Source: Roseovarius pacificus (GTDB lineage: Bacteria > Pseudomonadota > Alphaproteobacteria > Rhodobacterales > Rhodobacteraceae). From it: DNA of 64,000 bases. Positions 26,963-34,820 of the stretch are shown in pieces (position 1 is the first letter of the stretch; each line of letters begins with the position of its first letter). The notes beneath the pieces were generated by a model, which had not been told where the DNA came from, did not search any database, and saw only the letters and a list, made by a program, of their open reading frames with translations. The stretch covers positions 236,242 to 300,241 of the forward strand of contig NZ_FRBR01000003.1 of assembly GCF_900142665.1 (NCBI RefSeq), in the 5' to 3' direction. A program made the translations under genes and the position numbers.

Positions 26963-27835
26963 TCAGGGCGCGGCAAAGCTGTCGCGAGTGTATCCCTGAA
27001 GGTACAAAAGTGCGGTCAGATCGCCGTGGTTCACCCGCACGTCGCACTGTTCGGCAACCGAGGGCTTGGCATGCAGCGCCACGCCGGTGCCCGCCCGGCC
27101 CAGCATGCCCAGATCGTTGGCCCCGTCACCCACGGCGATCACGTCGGCCTCGGTGATCCCAAGGCCGGCGCTGATCTCTTCCAGGGCCTCTACCTTGGCG
27201 GCACGGCCAAGGATCGGGCGGGTCACGTCACCGGTCAGTTTGCCGCCCTCGATCAACAGGGTGTTGGCGCGGTTTTCGTCAAAGCCCAGATCGGTGGCGA
27301 CCCTGGCGGTGAAGGCGGTAAAGCCCCCCGACACCAGCACGCAGCGCGCGCCATACGCCTTCATCGTCGACACCAGAGCCTTGCCGCCGGGCATATAGGT
27401 GATGCGCTCGGCCAGAACCTGCGCGATCACGGCCTCGTCCAGCCCTTTCAGAAGCGCCACCCGTTCAAGCAACGCGCCTTCGAAATCCAGTTCGCCATTC
27501 ATCGCGCGCGCGGTGATATCCCGGACATGCTCGCCCACACCCGCGACCTCGGCCAGTTCGTCGATGCATTCCTGTTGAATCATGGTGCTGTCCATGTCGG
27601 CCAGCAGCATTTTCTTGCGCCGCCCCTCGGCGGGCTGGATGACCAGATCGACCTTTTGCTGTTGCAGGTCCGCCCAGACCTTCCAGCGGTTCGAGGGAAT
27701 TTCGGCCAGCGAAAACTCTGCCGCCTCGTCGGGCGACAACCATTGCGCGTCCCCCCCACCCCAGGCGTTGCGCAGGGCATCCACAAGGGCAGGATCCAAA
27801 GCACCCTCAGGCGCAATCAGCGTGGCGATGAACAT
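26963..27835 (-). CDS. serB: Phosphoserine phosphatase
   Basis: Last step of serine synthesis, hydrolysing phosphoserine. A 290-residue HAD enzyme with an N-terminal regulatory extension (1-70), motif I LLADMDST (Asp80 nucleophile, Asp82), motif II VLVSGGFTAF, and motif III/IV with Lys in GRAAKVEAL and VGDGANDLGML. The family length is normal. It is transcribed away from serC; in Rhodobacterales serB and serC-serA are usually neighbours. Here its 5' side is 107 bp from the left prophage boundary. Confidence 0.95.
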   Translation of the reverse strand: MFIATLIAPEGALDPALVDALRNAWGGGDAQWLSPDEAAEFSLAEIPSNRWKVWADLQQQKVDLVIQPAEGRRKKMLLADMDSTMIQQECIDELAEVAGVGEHVRDITARAMNGELDFEGALLERVALLKGLDEAVIAQVLAERITYMPGGKALVSTMKAYGARCVLVSGGFTAFTARVATDLGFDENRANTLLIEGGKLTGDVTRPILGRAAKVEALEEISAGLGITEADVIAVGDGANDLGMLGRAGTGVALHAKPSVAEQCDVRVNHGDLTALLYLQGYTRDSFAAP

Positions 27836-27941
27836 GGGGGCAGGTTTCCGATCATAGTCAAAGAGGTCGCGTTTAATCGCTCGAGCGGCGTTCTAGCGTC
27901 ATTCCAGCGCGTGCGAAAGTCCCTGACTGAGCCCGTTCCGA

Positions 27942-27970
27942 TCCGCGGGACACCCCTCCCAACGAGGGGC
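27942..27970. repeat. attL
   Basis: The 29-bp copy TCCGCGGGACACCCCTCCC followed by AACGAGGGGC is repeated at 45364-45393 with one substitution (C/T) and one extra C. It lies 11 bp from the integrase stop, as expected for an integrase-adjacent attachment site. Confidence 0.85.
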
Positions 27971-27981
27971 ATAGGCATTTT

Positions 27982-29004
27982 TTATTTTCTCCTTTTATTT
28001 CGGATAGTTGGAAGATCATAGTCTTCACCTTGCACCGATTTTGCACCAAAAAGCACGTTGGTGATGCTCGGGTCTTTCATGGCATGGGCGTAGGTACGAA
28101 GTACCGTAGTGGCATCTTTCCAGCCGCCCATATCCGCCACCGTCTTCACGTCGATACCCGCTTGCAGCATTGACGTGGCAAAGCCATGCCGACAGCAGTG
28201 CGGGGTCAAACGCTCGATCTTCGCGCGCCTGCAAACATTGTTCCACGGCCCCCGAACGCTGCCCCGGCCCGAGTAGCCGAATACCGGATCATCCGGATTT
28301 CGGTTGCTGGGAATGTTCGCCAGCGCGACCACGACTTCGGGCGGCAGGTGCGCGATGCGCTTCCACGGTGTCGGTTTGAAAAGGTGCAGTTCTGCCGTTG
28401 CTGCGTTCAGATCGACATAGCGCCAGGTCAGACTGCAAGCCTCCCCGACGCGCGCGGCTGTGCCGAACATGAACAGGCAAAGCGCGCCCAGGTGCGGCAG
28501 GCCATCCGTATCGGCCTGTGATGCAAAGGCACGCACCCACTCCACCGTGGCCGGTGTCTTCACCTCGGGGTTTTCCGTATAGCGTTTCACCGAAATGCGC
28601 TGACACCAACCAAGCCCCGCCGCGTGGTTGATCGCGGCCTGCGTCGGCTTGATCACCTGCCGGTTCCATGTCGGTTCATTCGCATTCGGATAAATCTTCT
28701 TCGCCGCCTGCCGGATCAGTTCGGGCGTCACGTCTTCCGCCAGCATATCTTTCCAATACTGCGCCAGCTTGAGAAGGAACCTCTCTGACTTGTCCGCATC
28801 CAGATAGGCCGTGAACACCTGCGCCATCGTCAGCCCTGCCCCTGGCCCATCGAAACTACGTTGCCACGCTTTGGCTTCGGTTTCCGCTTTGATACGTTCC
28901 GCGATTTTCCGATCAGTCGTTTTTGCAGACTGGTAAAATCGCCTTCCGGCAACAGTTCCTCGGAAGTACCAGACGCCATTGCGCTGGAAGAGTTTGAGGG
29001 ACAT
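27982..29004 (-). CDS. int: Phage tyrosine recombinase (integrase)
   Basis: A 340-residue site-specific recombinase. The N-terminus is a short arm-binding and core-binding part (KLFQRNGVWYFRGTVAGR, TMAQVFTAYLDADK). The catalytic domain shows the first Arg in GTAARVGEACSLTW, the box II HxxR in TPHCCRHGFATSML (His-Cys-Cys-Arg) and the nucleophilic Tyr in RTYAHAM. It ends next to attL and is overlapped at its 5' end by the excisionase-like gene, which suggests co-transcription. Confidence 0.93.
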   Translation of the reverse strand: MSLKLFQRNGVWYFRGTVAGRRFYQSAKTTDRKIAERIKAETEAKAWQRSFDGPGAGLTMAQVFTAYLDADKSERFLLKLAQYWKDMLAEDVTPELIRQAAKKIYPNANEPTWNRQVIKPTQAAINHAAGLGWCQRISVKRYTENPEVKTPATVEWVRAFASQADTDGLPHLGALCLFMFGTAARVGEACSLTWRYVDLNAATAELHLFKPTPWKRIAHLPPEVVVALANIPSNRNPDDPVFGYSGRGSVRGPWNNVCRRAKIERLTPHCCRHGFATSMLQAGIDVKTVADMGGWKDATTVLRTYAHAMKDPSITNVLFGAKSVQGEDYDLPTIRNKRRK

Positions 29005-29174
29005 TTCATGGCCTCCTTAAGCTGTTCAACGTGTTCCTGAAACAGGATCGTTTTCTGGCCCAGCTTAGCATAGGCACCCAGGTCGCGGATCGTGCCCCGC
29101 AATGTCCGCTCCGACACACCGAAATGGTCTGCCAGATCGGCAGGCGTGGTATATGGAGGGAGCAGGTTAGCCAC
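28830..29174 (-). CDS. Excisionase-like helix-turn-helix protein
   Basis: 114 residues. The N-terminal half reads as a helix-turn-helix (YTTPADLADHFGVSERTLRG); the rest is basic and low-complexity (KRKPKPKRG). Overlap of about 175 bp with the integrase gene and position just upstream of it are typical of excisionase or directionality factors. The assignment is by position plus HTH; a simple regulator is possible. Confidence 0.55.
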   Translation of the reverse strand: MANLLPPYTTPADLADHFGVSERTLRGTIRDLGAYAKLGQKTILFQEHVEQLKEAMKCPSNSSSAMASGTSEELLPEGDFTSLQKRLIGKSRNVSKRKPKPKRGNVVSMGQGQG

Positions 29175-29280
29175 CGCAACGTCCGATCTCAGTGCGCACC
29201 ACAGGAATGGCTGCGCCCCGATACGTTGTGATGTATCGGGTCAGTTCGGCTTCTGTGATGGTGGCGCGACGGGAAGACAT
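29167..29280 (-). CDS. Short phage ORF (37 aa)
   Basis: A 37-codon ORF beginning MSSRRATITEAELTRYI. It resembles the TEAELxR small proteins that I remember preceding excisionase/integrase genes in rhodobacterial prophages. It starts 3 bp after the stop of the MerR-like gene and its stop overlaps the excisionase-like start by 8 bp. Reality as a gene is inferred from this packing. Confidence 0.45.
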   Translation of the reverse strand: MSSRRATITEAELTRYITTYRGAAIPVVRTEIGRCGG

Positions 29281-29283
29281 TGA

Positions 29284-29814
29284 TTAGGCACCTCCCCTGG
29301 CAGCCGCCTGGCTCATCACCTCTTGCGGATTGAGTCCGAGCGAAACACAAACCCGGTCAAACACTGCAAGCAAATCCACGACGATGAACGCTTCGCGATC
29401 ACGCCCCCCGTATGCCACACGAACGAACGGATCGGACCCTGGTTTATAAGTGGTAATTTGGGAATGTTTGCCAGCGACAAACAGCAAGGTGCGACCATAG
29501 CTAATATCATAGGGCAACGCCGGAAGGCGTTGCAGTTTGCCCGAGGGCGCAGCATGGGCAACGTGCGCGAAGGACTGAGCGGCATAGAAGGCGACTCCAA
29601 GATCGGAAACGCCAGCTTTCACCAGCGCCGCTGCCGTCGCAATCTCCATCACGTTGTGCCAAGAAAAGCGGCGATGCTTACCTTGCGACCCACCGCCTTC
29701 AATTTTGTGTCCGATGATCACATCCCGCTTGATCCAGTTTTGAAGGGTAGAGGGTGTAATGCCTGACGCCTGGGCAACCTCACCCGCAGAAAAATATCTT
29801 GTATAGATGCTCAT
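29284..29814 (-). CDS. MerR-like phage regulator
   Basis: 176 residues. The N-terminus (about 8-45) has FSAGEVAQASGITPSTLQNW and KHRRFSWHNVMEIATAAAL, the winged-helix pattern of MerR-like proteins. The C-terminal 110 residues lack a recognised effector domain. It lies directly downstream of a strong promoter embedded between the arms of a 15-bp inverted repeat, so autoregulation is likely. It probably controls the excision/integration genes, and perhaps lysogeny. Confidence 0.65.
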   Translation of the reverse strand: MSIYTRYFSAGEVAQASGITPSTLQNWIKRDVIIGHKIEGGGSQGKHRRFSWHNVMEIATAAALVKAGVSDLGVAFYAAQSFAHVAHAAPSGKLQRLPALPYDISYGRTLLFVAGKHSQITTYKPGSDPFVRVAYGGRDREAFIVVDLLAVFDRVCVSLGLNPQEVMSQAAARGGA

Positions 29815-29830
29815 ATTAGCCTCGCAAAGT

Positions 29831-29888
29831 TAAAGTGTCGCTTGATCTTTTATACGCATTGCAAAGCAAATGGTCAAGCGACACTTTA
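29831..29888 (-). promoter_or_regulatory. Promoter of MerR-like gene within a 15-bp inverted repeat
   Basis: Arms TAAAGTGTCGCTTGA (29831-29845) and TCAAGCGACACTTTA (29874-29888) are exact inverted repeats 28 bp apart. On the minus strand TTGACC (29872-29877) and TATAAA (29849-29854) have a 17-bp spacer. The distal arm overlaps the -35 box and the proximal arm follows the -10 box. This is a strong candidate operator/promoter. Confidence 0.75.
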
Positions 29889-29906
29889 TGCTCCTTGCCC
29901 ATTTAT

Positions 29907-30104
29907 TCAGGCAGCACCTACCAGCCTTTCCAGTGCATCGCTTATGCCTATCACTGCACTCCTTTGCTCCATGCTAATCGGTCTGTCAGGTGTAGCGCCC
30001 GCGATCTCGAAGGAGACGATCTGCAACGCTGCGACGAGGTTAGCGACGTCGGACAGCTTGTCTTCCAGCTTGCCGTGCTCCTCCATCCAATTTCTCTCAG
30101 TCAT
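29907..30104 (-). CDS. Small phage protein (65 aa)
   Basis: Acidic helical protein (MTERNWMEEHGKLEDKLSD). No family recognised. It resembles in size and helical pattern the product of 30097-30339, with which it overlaps by 8 bp; both may be paralogous helix-hairpin proteins. Part of the leftward regulatory operon. Confidence 0.55.
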   Translation of the reverse strand: MTERNWMEEHGKLEDKLSDVANLVAALQIVSFEIAGATPDRPISMEQRSAVIGISDALERLVGAA

Positions 30105-30339
30105 GCCTCGCCCCTTCCGGAAGACATTTGTAAAGTGCCTCGAAATTCATCATTGCTCTGTCGGCTCGCTCTGCTACCGCGTTGATCACACCACAGGTTG
30201 CATTACGCATCTTGGCGTAGTGCGGGTTCTCAATGACCGTACCGCCCATCTCATTGCCAATCAGTTCGAGCATATCCACGAGTTGCCGCATCTCGGCCAG
30301 AGAGTGGTCAACTTCTATCAGGTGATCCCTTGTGATCAT
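30097..30339 (-). CDS. Small phage protein (80 aa)
   Basis: Starts MITRDHLIEVDHSLAEMRQL at ATG 30339, overlapping the upstream stop as ATGA. Helical; no recognised domain. The in-frame upstream extension is the shadow of the neighbouring gene. Confidence 0.55.
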   Translation of the reverse strand: MITRDHLIEVDHSLAEMRQLVDMLELIGNEMGGTVIENPHYAKMRNATCGVINAVAERADRAMMNFEALYKCLPEGARHD

Positions 30340-30539
30340 GCCATGCCCTCCGGTGCGTTCACGTCGTCCAGCGCGATATTGAGACGATAGGCGCGGTCTT
30401 GAGCCTTCTCGATAATTACAAACAAATCCTCCCGGTTCGGCTCGGAATGCATGTATAGTGCGGCACTCAATAAGGTTTGAATGATCCCCGCTTCGTCTTG
30501 CATTTGCTGGCGGGTCATTTTGATTTTGCGTTCTCTCAT
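30336..30539 (-). CDS. Small phage protein (67 aa)
   Basis: MRERKIKMTRQQMQDEAGII and a helical remainder (LFVIIEKAQDRAYRLNIAL). No known family. ATGA overlaps on both sides place it firmly in the leftward operon. Confidence 0.55.
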   Translation of the reverse strand: MRERKIKMTRQQMQDEAGIIQTLLSAALYMHSEPNREDLFVIIEKAQDRAYRLNIALDDVNAPEGMA

Positions 30540-30814
30540 GCCGCACCCCCAATCAGGCGCTCAACACGGCAAGCCGCATGGCGCAGATAGCTACGGGCTT
30601 GTGCGATGTTGCGGGAGGTCGGGCGCTTCCCCTCAAGTTCATCATCAGCGAGAGCAAGGAAGTCCTCCAGTTCCGCCAGCCATTCAGCAGGCAAACAGTT
30701 GCATTCGTCGTCGTGTTTCGGTATATTCACTTCTGATTTCCTTTCAGACTGGATTTCATCAAAGACCGTTCGGGCCTCTATCCCGGCGGTCTTTCTTGTT
30801 TCAGGGTGTAGCAT
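30536..30814 (-). CDS. Small phage protein (92 aa)
   Basis: Starts MLHPETRKTAGIEARTVF at 30814, overlapping the upstream ribbon-helix-helix gene by 14 bp. The C-terminal AQARSYLRHAACRVERLIGG is helical. Function unknown. Confidence 0.55.
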   Translation of the reverse strand: MLHPETRKTAGIEARTVFDEIQSERKSEVNIPKHDDECNCLPAEWLAELEDFLALADDELEGKRPTSRNIAQARSYLRHAACRVERLIGGAA

Positions 30815-30980
30815 CGGATACCTCCTCTTGGTTTGGCTGGTAGGTGGTGCGATCCATCCGCTCACGGACAGCGCGGATTACTTCACTGTTCTGGCTGCTG
30901 CCGTTCTTTGCAGCCTGTTCCGCCAGCCACGTCTTCACGTCGAGAGGAAAGCGGACCGGCAGTTGCCTAATTTTGCTCAT
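30801..30980 (-). CDS. Arc-like ribbon-helix-helix regulator
   Basis: A 59-residue protein (MSKIRQLPVRFPLDVKTWL) with the Arc beta-strand plus two-helix pattern (QLPVRFPLDVKTWLAEQAAK, SSQNSEVIRAVRERMD). ATG 30980 follows AAGGTG; a GTG at 30986 is an alternative. Divergent from another Arc-like gene at 31083, and first gene of the leftward regulatory operon. Probably one of the two competing regulators of the prophage switch. Confidence 0.75.
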   Translation of the reverse strand: MSKIRQLPVRFPLDVKTWLAEQAAKNGSSQNSEVIRAVRERMDRTTYQPNQEEVSDATP

Positions 30981-30991
30981 GTTCACACCTT

Positions 30992-31039
30992 ATTAATATC
31001 ATATGCATATTAATACGCACTTCATACCATTGCGGTCAA
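30992..31039 (-). promoter_or_regulatory. Leftward promoter with AT-rich palindromic operator
   Basis: On the minus strand TTGACC (31034-31039) and TATTAA (31010-31015) are 18 bp apart. The -10 box lies in the inverted repeat ATTAATAT-N7-ATATTAAT (30992-31014). A related string (TTTGCATATCA, near 31055-31065) lies closer to the rightward gene. This is likely the operator region of the divergent ribbon-helix-helix pair. Confidence 0.65.
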
Positions 31040-31082
31040 GCAAAAATAATAGCATTTGCATATCACAAAGGGAGTGAACACC

Positions 31083-31403
31083 ATGAGCGCACCAAGTAAG
31101 CAACTAGATCAATTTGTTGTCCGCCTTCCCGATGGAATGCGGGACCGGATCAAGGCTGCCGCTGAGAAAAATGGCCGCTCCATGAATTCTGAAATTGTCT
31201 CCACACTTGAGGAAAAATATCCTGAGGAAATGTTTACCGCTGAAGATTTCCTTGAGCTTCTAAAACAGATCACCACAGCGAAAAGTCTTGACGATCAAAT
31301 CGCCAATGAAGAAATGCTAAACCAAACATTGCAGCATTTGAATTTTGACTTCTCAGCTCACATTGTCGATGGGGCAGTTTCTTTCATCCGAAACGGGAAA
31401 TAG
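31083..31403 (+). CDS. Arc-like ribbon-helix-helix repressor
   Basis: 106 residues; the only plus-strand gene in the prophage. The Arc domain is KQLDQFVVRLPDGMRDRIKA plus NGRSMNSEIVSTLEEKY, and a helical C-terminal extension (about 55-106) may oligomerise. ATG 31083 follows GGGAG. It is divergent from the other RHH gene and converges with the end of the structural operon, a placement expected of a lysogeny repressor. Confidence 0.75.
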   Translation: MSAPSKQLDQFVVRLPDGMRDRIKAAAEKNGRSMNSEIVSTLEEKYPEEMFTAEDFLELLKQITTAKSLDDQIANEEMLNQTLQHLNFDFSAHIVDGAVSFIRNGK

Positions 31404-31407
31404 CGAT

Positions 31408-31599
31408 CTATTCTGTCACTACCTTCTTTTTCCATTGGTCATGCCAGCCGCGCAGCGCCCGGGCCTTGCTGTTCGCTTTAGCTTCGGCAAACTGGTCGGA
31501 GTTGGCAGCGGCCCACATGGCAGCGGCGCGCTCGGGGTCGTGAACCTCGCGAAGTGATCCGTCCGCACCGACAACTTGTCGGAGCGCGTTAGCATCCAC
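31408..31599 (-). CDS. Small phage protein ending the structural operon
   Basis: 63 residues from GTG 31599. Protein-like composition (DPERAAAMWAAANSDQFAEA) favours this frame over the overlapping frame from GTG 31622, which overlaps the upstream stop as GTGA but has shadow-like Pro/Arg/Ser composition. No recognised family. Start uncertain. Confidence 0.45.
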   Translation of the reverse strand: MDANALRQVVGADGSLREVHDPERAAAMWAAANSDQFAEAKANSKARALRGWHDQWKKKVVTE

Positions 31600-31618
31600 C
31601 CACTCACCAAACTCACGA

Positions 31619-31972
31619 TCACCCTATCATCGCATCGAACAGGCCGGGGGTAAGCGCCTGGCCGGACCGTTGCGGCAGCACCTTCACTCCCTCCGGAACG
31701 TTCCGGCCACGATAAACCTGATCCACCCAGACTCGATCCATGGCGGCGATACAGGCCACATGGCGTGGCTCAAGCGGCAGGCGCATAAGGCGCGCATAGG
31801 CGTCGATCTCGGGATACCCGATGGGGTTCGGCCCCGTTGGCCCGCAGGAGCGCGCACGCGACAGCGCCAGAAACGCATCCCAGATCGGCAGATACTCCGA
31901 TTGCAGGCGCAGGGAGCTGCCGGCCAGATGATCGCGCAGGGCGGCGCAGAGGGATTTCTCCAGGCGTTTCAT
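31619..31972 (-). CDS. Phage tail-region protein, unassigned
   Basis: 117 residues from ATG 31972 (MKRLEKSLCAALRDHLAGSS), overlapping the upstream stop as ATGA. IWDAFLALSRARSCGPTGPN and EIDAYARLMRLPLEPRHVAC resemble small proteins found after tape-measure genes in rhodobacterial siphophages. Function unknown. Confidence 0.5.
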   Translation of the reverse strand: MKRLEKSLCAALRDHLAGSSLRLQSEYLPIWDAFLALSRARSCGPTGPNPIGYPEIDAYARLMRLPLEPRHVACIAAMDRVWVDQVYRGRNVPEGVKVLPQRSGQALTPGLFDAMIG

Positions 31973-32553
31973 ACGGCCTCCACCACCGGGATGATGAAGC
32001 TGCGCCAACCGCCGCCAGCAATCCCCCAGGCGCGATCATTGGACGCAAGGCGAAAGTTACCCTTGGCATCGGTCAACGTCATCGCGGCAGCTGTCCGGTC
32101 TTTGCGCAGAACCGGCCAAATCTCCATGCTACCGGACCCGCTGCAATCCTGAACGACCTTGTGAAGCCGGGCATCCGCACCGATGCCGAGTTGGAAAACA
32201 TCCCCGCGAAGCAGCGTCCCGTTCAAGGTCACAGATACCGTTTCATCGCCCGCACTGCCGGTCACCGCGCCGGATGTCGCGGTACCCCGTGGAGCCGGTC
32301 GGCCCGGATCCCCGAGCAGGAATGTGCCGCGCTGCCCGCGCAGGGCACCAAGCCACCCTTCCCATTCGGCGGCCTCGTCGGCATCCAGCGGCGGCAAGCG
32401 CAACTCACCGCGCCACATTTGCGCGCCCCAGTCAATCACTTGCTGTTGAAGCGTGAAGGGTGACCGGTCTACCGCCACCACATCAAACATGCTGATCTGT
32501 ACGCCTTCAAACCCGGAGGGAGTGGGCAGTTCAAGTGGATAAGATATCGTCAT
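31969..32553 (-). CDS. Probable phage minor tail protein
   Basis: 194 residues (MTISYPLELPTPSGFEGVQI). Segments VIDWGAQMWRGELRLPPL and LRGQRGTFLLGDPGRP resemble distal-tail-type proteins encoded just after the tape measure. ATGA overlaps with both neighbours. It is the last recognisable tail gene; the expected hub, NlpC/P60 and tip genes are missing. Confidence 0.55.
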   Translation of the reverse strand: MTISYPLELPTPSGFEGVQISMFDVVAVDRSPFTLQQQVIDWGAQMWRGELRLPPLDADEAAEWEGWLGALRGQRGTFLLGDPGRPAPRGTATSGAVTGSAGDETVSVTLNGTLLRGDVFQLGIGADARLHKVVQDCSGSGSMEIWPVLRKDRTAAAMTLTDAKGNFRLASNDRAWGIAGGGWRSFIIPVVEAV

Positions 32554-34811
32554 GTCCAGTTTGGCCCTCTTCTGCGTCGTTCATCTTTTATCGCCGCCAC
32601 GGCAGCGTCCCGGATCGAAGGAGCGGCGCGCATGACTTCCGCCTGCACCGTTTCCTGCAAACCGGGCGACAGGTGAATGTGTTGCTCCACAGTCGGCCCA
32701 TTCTGAGGGGTCACCACCGTTTGGGAGGTTTGCTGCCTGAGTGCCGCCTGAGCCTGCGGTACGTTCAGGACCGCCCCGTTCTGGCCCGGCACGAATATCT
32801 CGCTCCTGGGCGTGCGCTCGTTAACCATGTAGGCCGATCCGGCCAGCACCGGACCACCGGTTGCACGTCCACCGGTCAACAGGCTGCCGATGGCCGCAAA
32901 TATGCCCCCACCACCGCCTGCGCCGCCGAGGAAGGCAGACCTGACCTGCGCCTCGATGAGTTGCACGACGAGTCGTTTCAGAGCCTCTTCGGCAGACATC
33001 GATCCATCAAGAATGCCCAGGAACAGATCGGACATGGCATCCGCACCGGTGGCGGCGTTCTCGGCAACGTCGCTGAGGCGATCCGCAGCATCTCTGGCAG
33101 CATTGCCCGCCTGGGCATAGGACTGCGCCAGTGTGTCGATCTCGCTACGCAACTCGGGCGTCAGCTCTTTCCCGGCCTCCTGGGCCTCATAGAGCAGTTC
33201 GGCTTTCTTCCTGGCATAATCGACGGCATCGCCGAATTCATATCCAGAGGCGGCAACAGCAGAAAGCGCTACAGCCTCGGCCTCAAGTTGCGCAATCGCA
33301 GCCCGTGTTTTCTCGATCTCTTTCCGGAACTGATCGACATCTTCACGCGCACCGCCCCCGCCGCCAGCACGGTCAGCCGTGTTGCCGAAGCTCGCATCCA
33401 CGCCGGGCAGCCGGGGCCGCAAAGAGGTTGTCGGGGCATACTTGTTCGGGCGAATCGTGACAGCGGGTTTTCGGCCATTCTGAGGACCATAATCGACAAG
33501 GTTTGAATCTCCCTCCGGCAGGTTGCCCCGCAATGTCATGGCGTTTCTGGAAGCCGTTGCCAGCGCGTCCGCAATACCGCCGATGGCCCCGATCACGTTT
33601 CCGAAGCGCTGCGCATCGACCTCTGACAATTCTCCGATCAGGTCCTGGGCCTCTCCGATAAGATCGGAAACCGCATCCTCGAAATCTTCCGCATTCGCCT
33701 CCCCGGTTTGGAACGCGCGCATCTTTCCATCGATCTCCTGCAAGATCGCGGCCAAGTCATGTGCTTGGTCGATATCCGCAACATCCATGAGGCGAATGCC
33801 GGTCGGGCCGGTGGCCGCGTTGATCGCTCGGAACAGTTCCTCGTAAGTCTCCTGCAAATCCTCAACGGTGCTCGCGTGCGCTTCCGTGGCTTCATCGGAT
33901 GCCTTCATGGCGCGATAGTTTTCCTCGCCCATCATGGCTATGGCACGCTCAGCCGATCCGAATATATCGTCAATATCGATGGTCAGGGCTTCCTCGATCC
34001 CGCCCGCGACATTGACCACAATGCTTTTGCCGAGATTGGCGACCCGTTGGGTGATCTCGGCAAACTTGCGATCCAGCTCCGCCGCCTTGGCAATGGCCTC
34101 GCTATCCATCACGGCCCCAACGTCATGCGCACGCTCACGCATTCGCCTCAGACCATCCGCGCCAAGCGAGAGCAATTCCACGAACCGCTCACCGGCGGTG
34201 CCGCCGAATACCTCATCGGCCACGCGGATTTGCCCGGCCCGATCCAGATCCTTCATGCGCCCGATGATGTCGGTAAACAATTCCTCGGGATCTTCGAGAC
34301 GGCGCTTGAGAGCGGTCGCACCATACCCCAATCGGGCGAACGCCTCGGCAGCCGGCCCTTTCCCGGTAACGACAAATTCGTCAGCGCGAAGCTGCAACTC
34401 TTTCAGACCGTCGACCATCTGATCGACTTCGATCCGGTTCTGCTCAGAAACAAACTTCAGTTCTTGGAACGCTGTGACACTGAGACCCGCGCGCTTTGCC
34501 TCGCGATCAATCTCGGCCATGCTGCGCACGGCCCGTGTCGCGCCAGTAGTGATCGCTGCCATGCCCGCCGCGACCGCCCCGGCAGCGAAAGCCTTGCCGA
34601 ATGCACCGATGCGCGAGGATGTCGTTGCAAGCGCCTGGTTGATCCGCGTCGTGGATCGAACCATGTCGCGCTCCATGGCGGTGGTAGACAGGCGGGAGCC
34701 ACGCCGAAGGTTCTGATATGACTGCGTGCCCCGCCGCTCGGCCTTGAGCATGTTTTTCTCGAAGTCCCGAATACGAGCTTCGAGCGCGACTACCAGCCGT
34801 TCGTCATCCAT
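32550..34811 (-). CDS. Phage tail tape-measure protein
   Basis: 753 residues, by far the longest prophage protein. The N-terminus is helical (LEARIRDFEKNMLKAERRG); a hydrophobic Ala/Gly segment follows (about 75-100, FGKAFAAGAVAAGMAAITT). Long helical repeats make up the middle, and the Gly-rich C-terminal part (FLGGAGGGGGIFAAIGSLL, ATGGPVLAGSAYMVNERTP) is diagnostic of tape measures in which RTGG/YLVGE-type loops occur. By the usual length rule it implies a short-to-medium siphovirus tail. It starts 9 bp after the terminase gene stop. Confidence 0.85.
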   Translation of the reverse strand: MDDERLVVALEARIRDFEKNMLKAERRGTQSYQNLRRGSRLSTTAMERDMVRSTTRINQALATTSSRIGAFGKAFAAGAVAAGMAAITTGATRAVRSMAEIDREAKRAGLSVTAFQELKFVSEQNRIEVDQMVDGLKELQLRADEFVVTGKGPAAEAFARLGYGATALKRRLEDPEELFTDIIGRMKDLDRAGQIRVADEVFGGTAGERFVELLSLGADGLRRMRERAHDVGAVMDSEAIAKAAELDRKFAEITQRVANLGKSIVVNVAGGIEEALTIDIDDIFGSAERAIAMMGEENYRAMKASDEATEAHASTVEDLQETYEELFRAINAATGPTGIRLMDVADIDQAHDLAAILQEIDGKMRAFQTGEANAEDFEDAVSDLIGEAQDLIGELSEVDAQRFGNVIGAIGGIADALATASRNAMTLRGNLPEGDSNLVDYGPQNGRKPAVTIRPNKYAPTTSLRPRLPGVDASFGNTADRAGGGGGAREDVDQFRKEIEKTRAAIAQLEAEAVALSAVAASGYEFGDAVDYARKKAELLYEAQEAGKELTPELRSEIDTLAQSYAQAGNAARDAADRLSDVAENAATGADAMSDLFLGILDGSMSAEEALKRLVVQLIEAQVRSAFLGGAGGGGGIFAAIGSLLTGGRATGGPVLAGSAYMVNERTPRSEIFVPGQNGAVLNVPQAQAALRQQTSQTVVTPQNGPTVEQHIHLSPGLQETVQAEVMRAAPSIRDAAVAAIKDERRRRGPNWT

Positions 34812-34820
34812 GTTCGCCTC

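Noticed and set aside
27942..27970. att core belonging to a tRNA gene
   Set aside because: No tRNA-like cloverleaf or T-loop at either copy; the core is the serC leader hairpin instead.
31419..31622. Alternative frame with GTGA overlap after the 31619-31972 gene
   Set aside because: Pro/Arg/Ser-rich shadow composition; the overlapping frame 31408-31599 looks like real protein.
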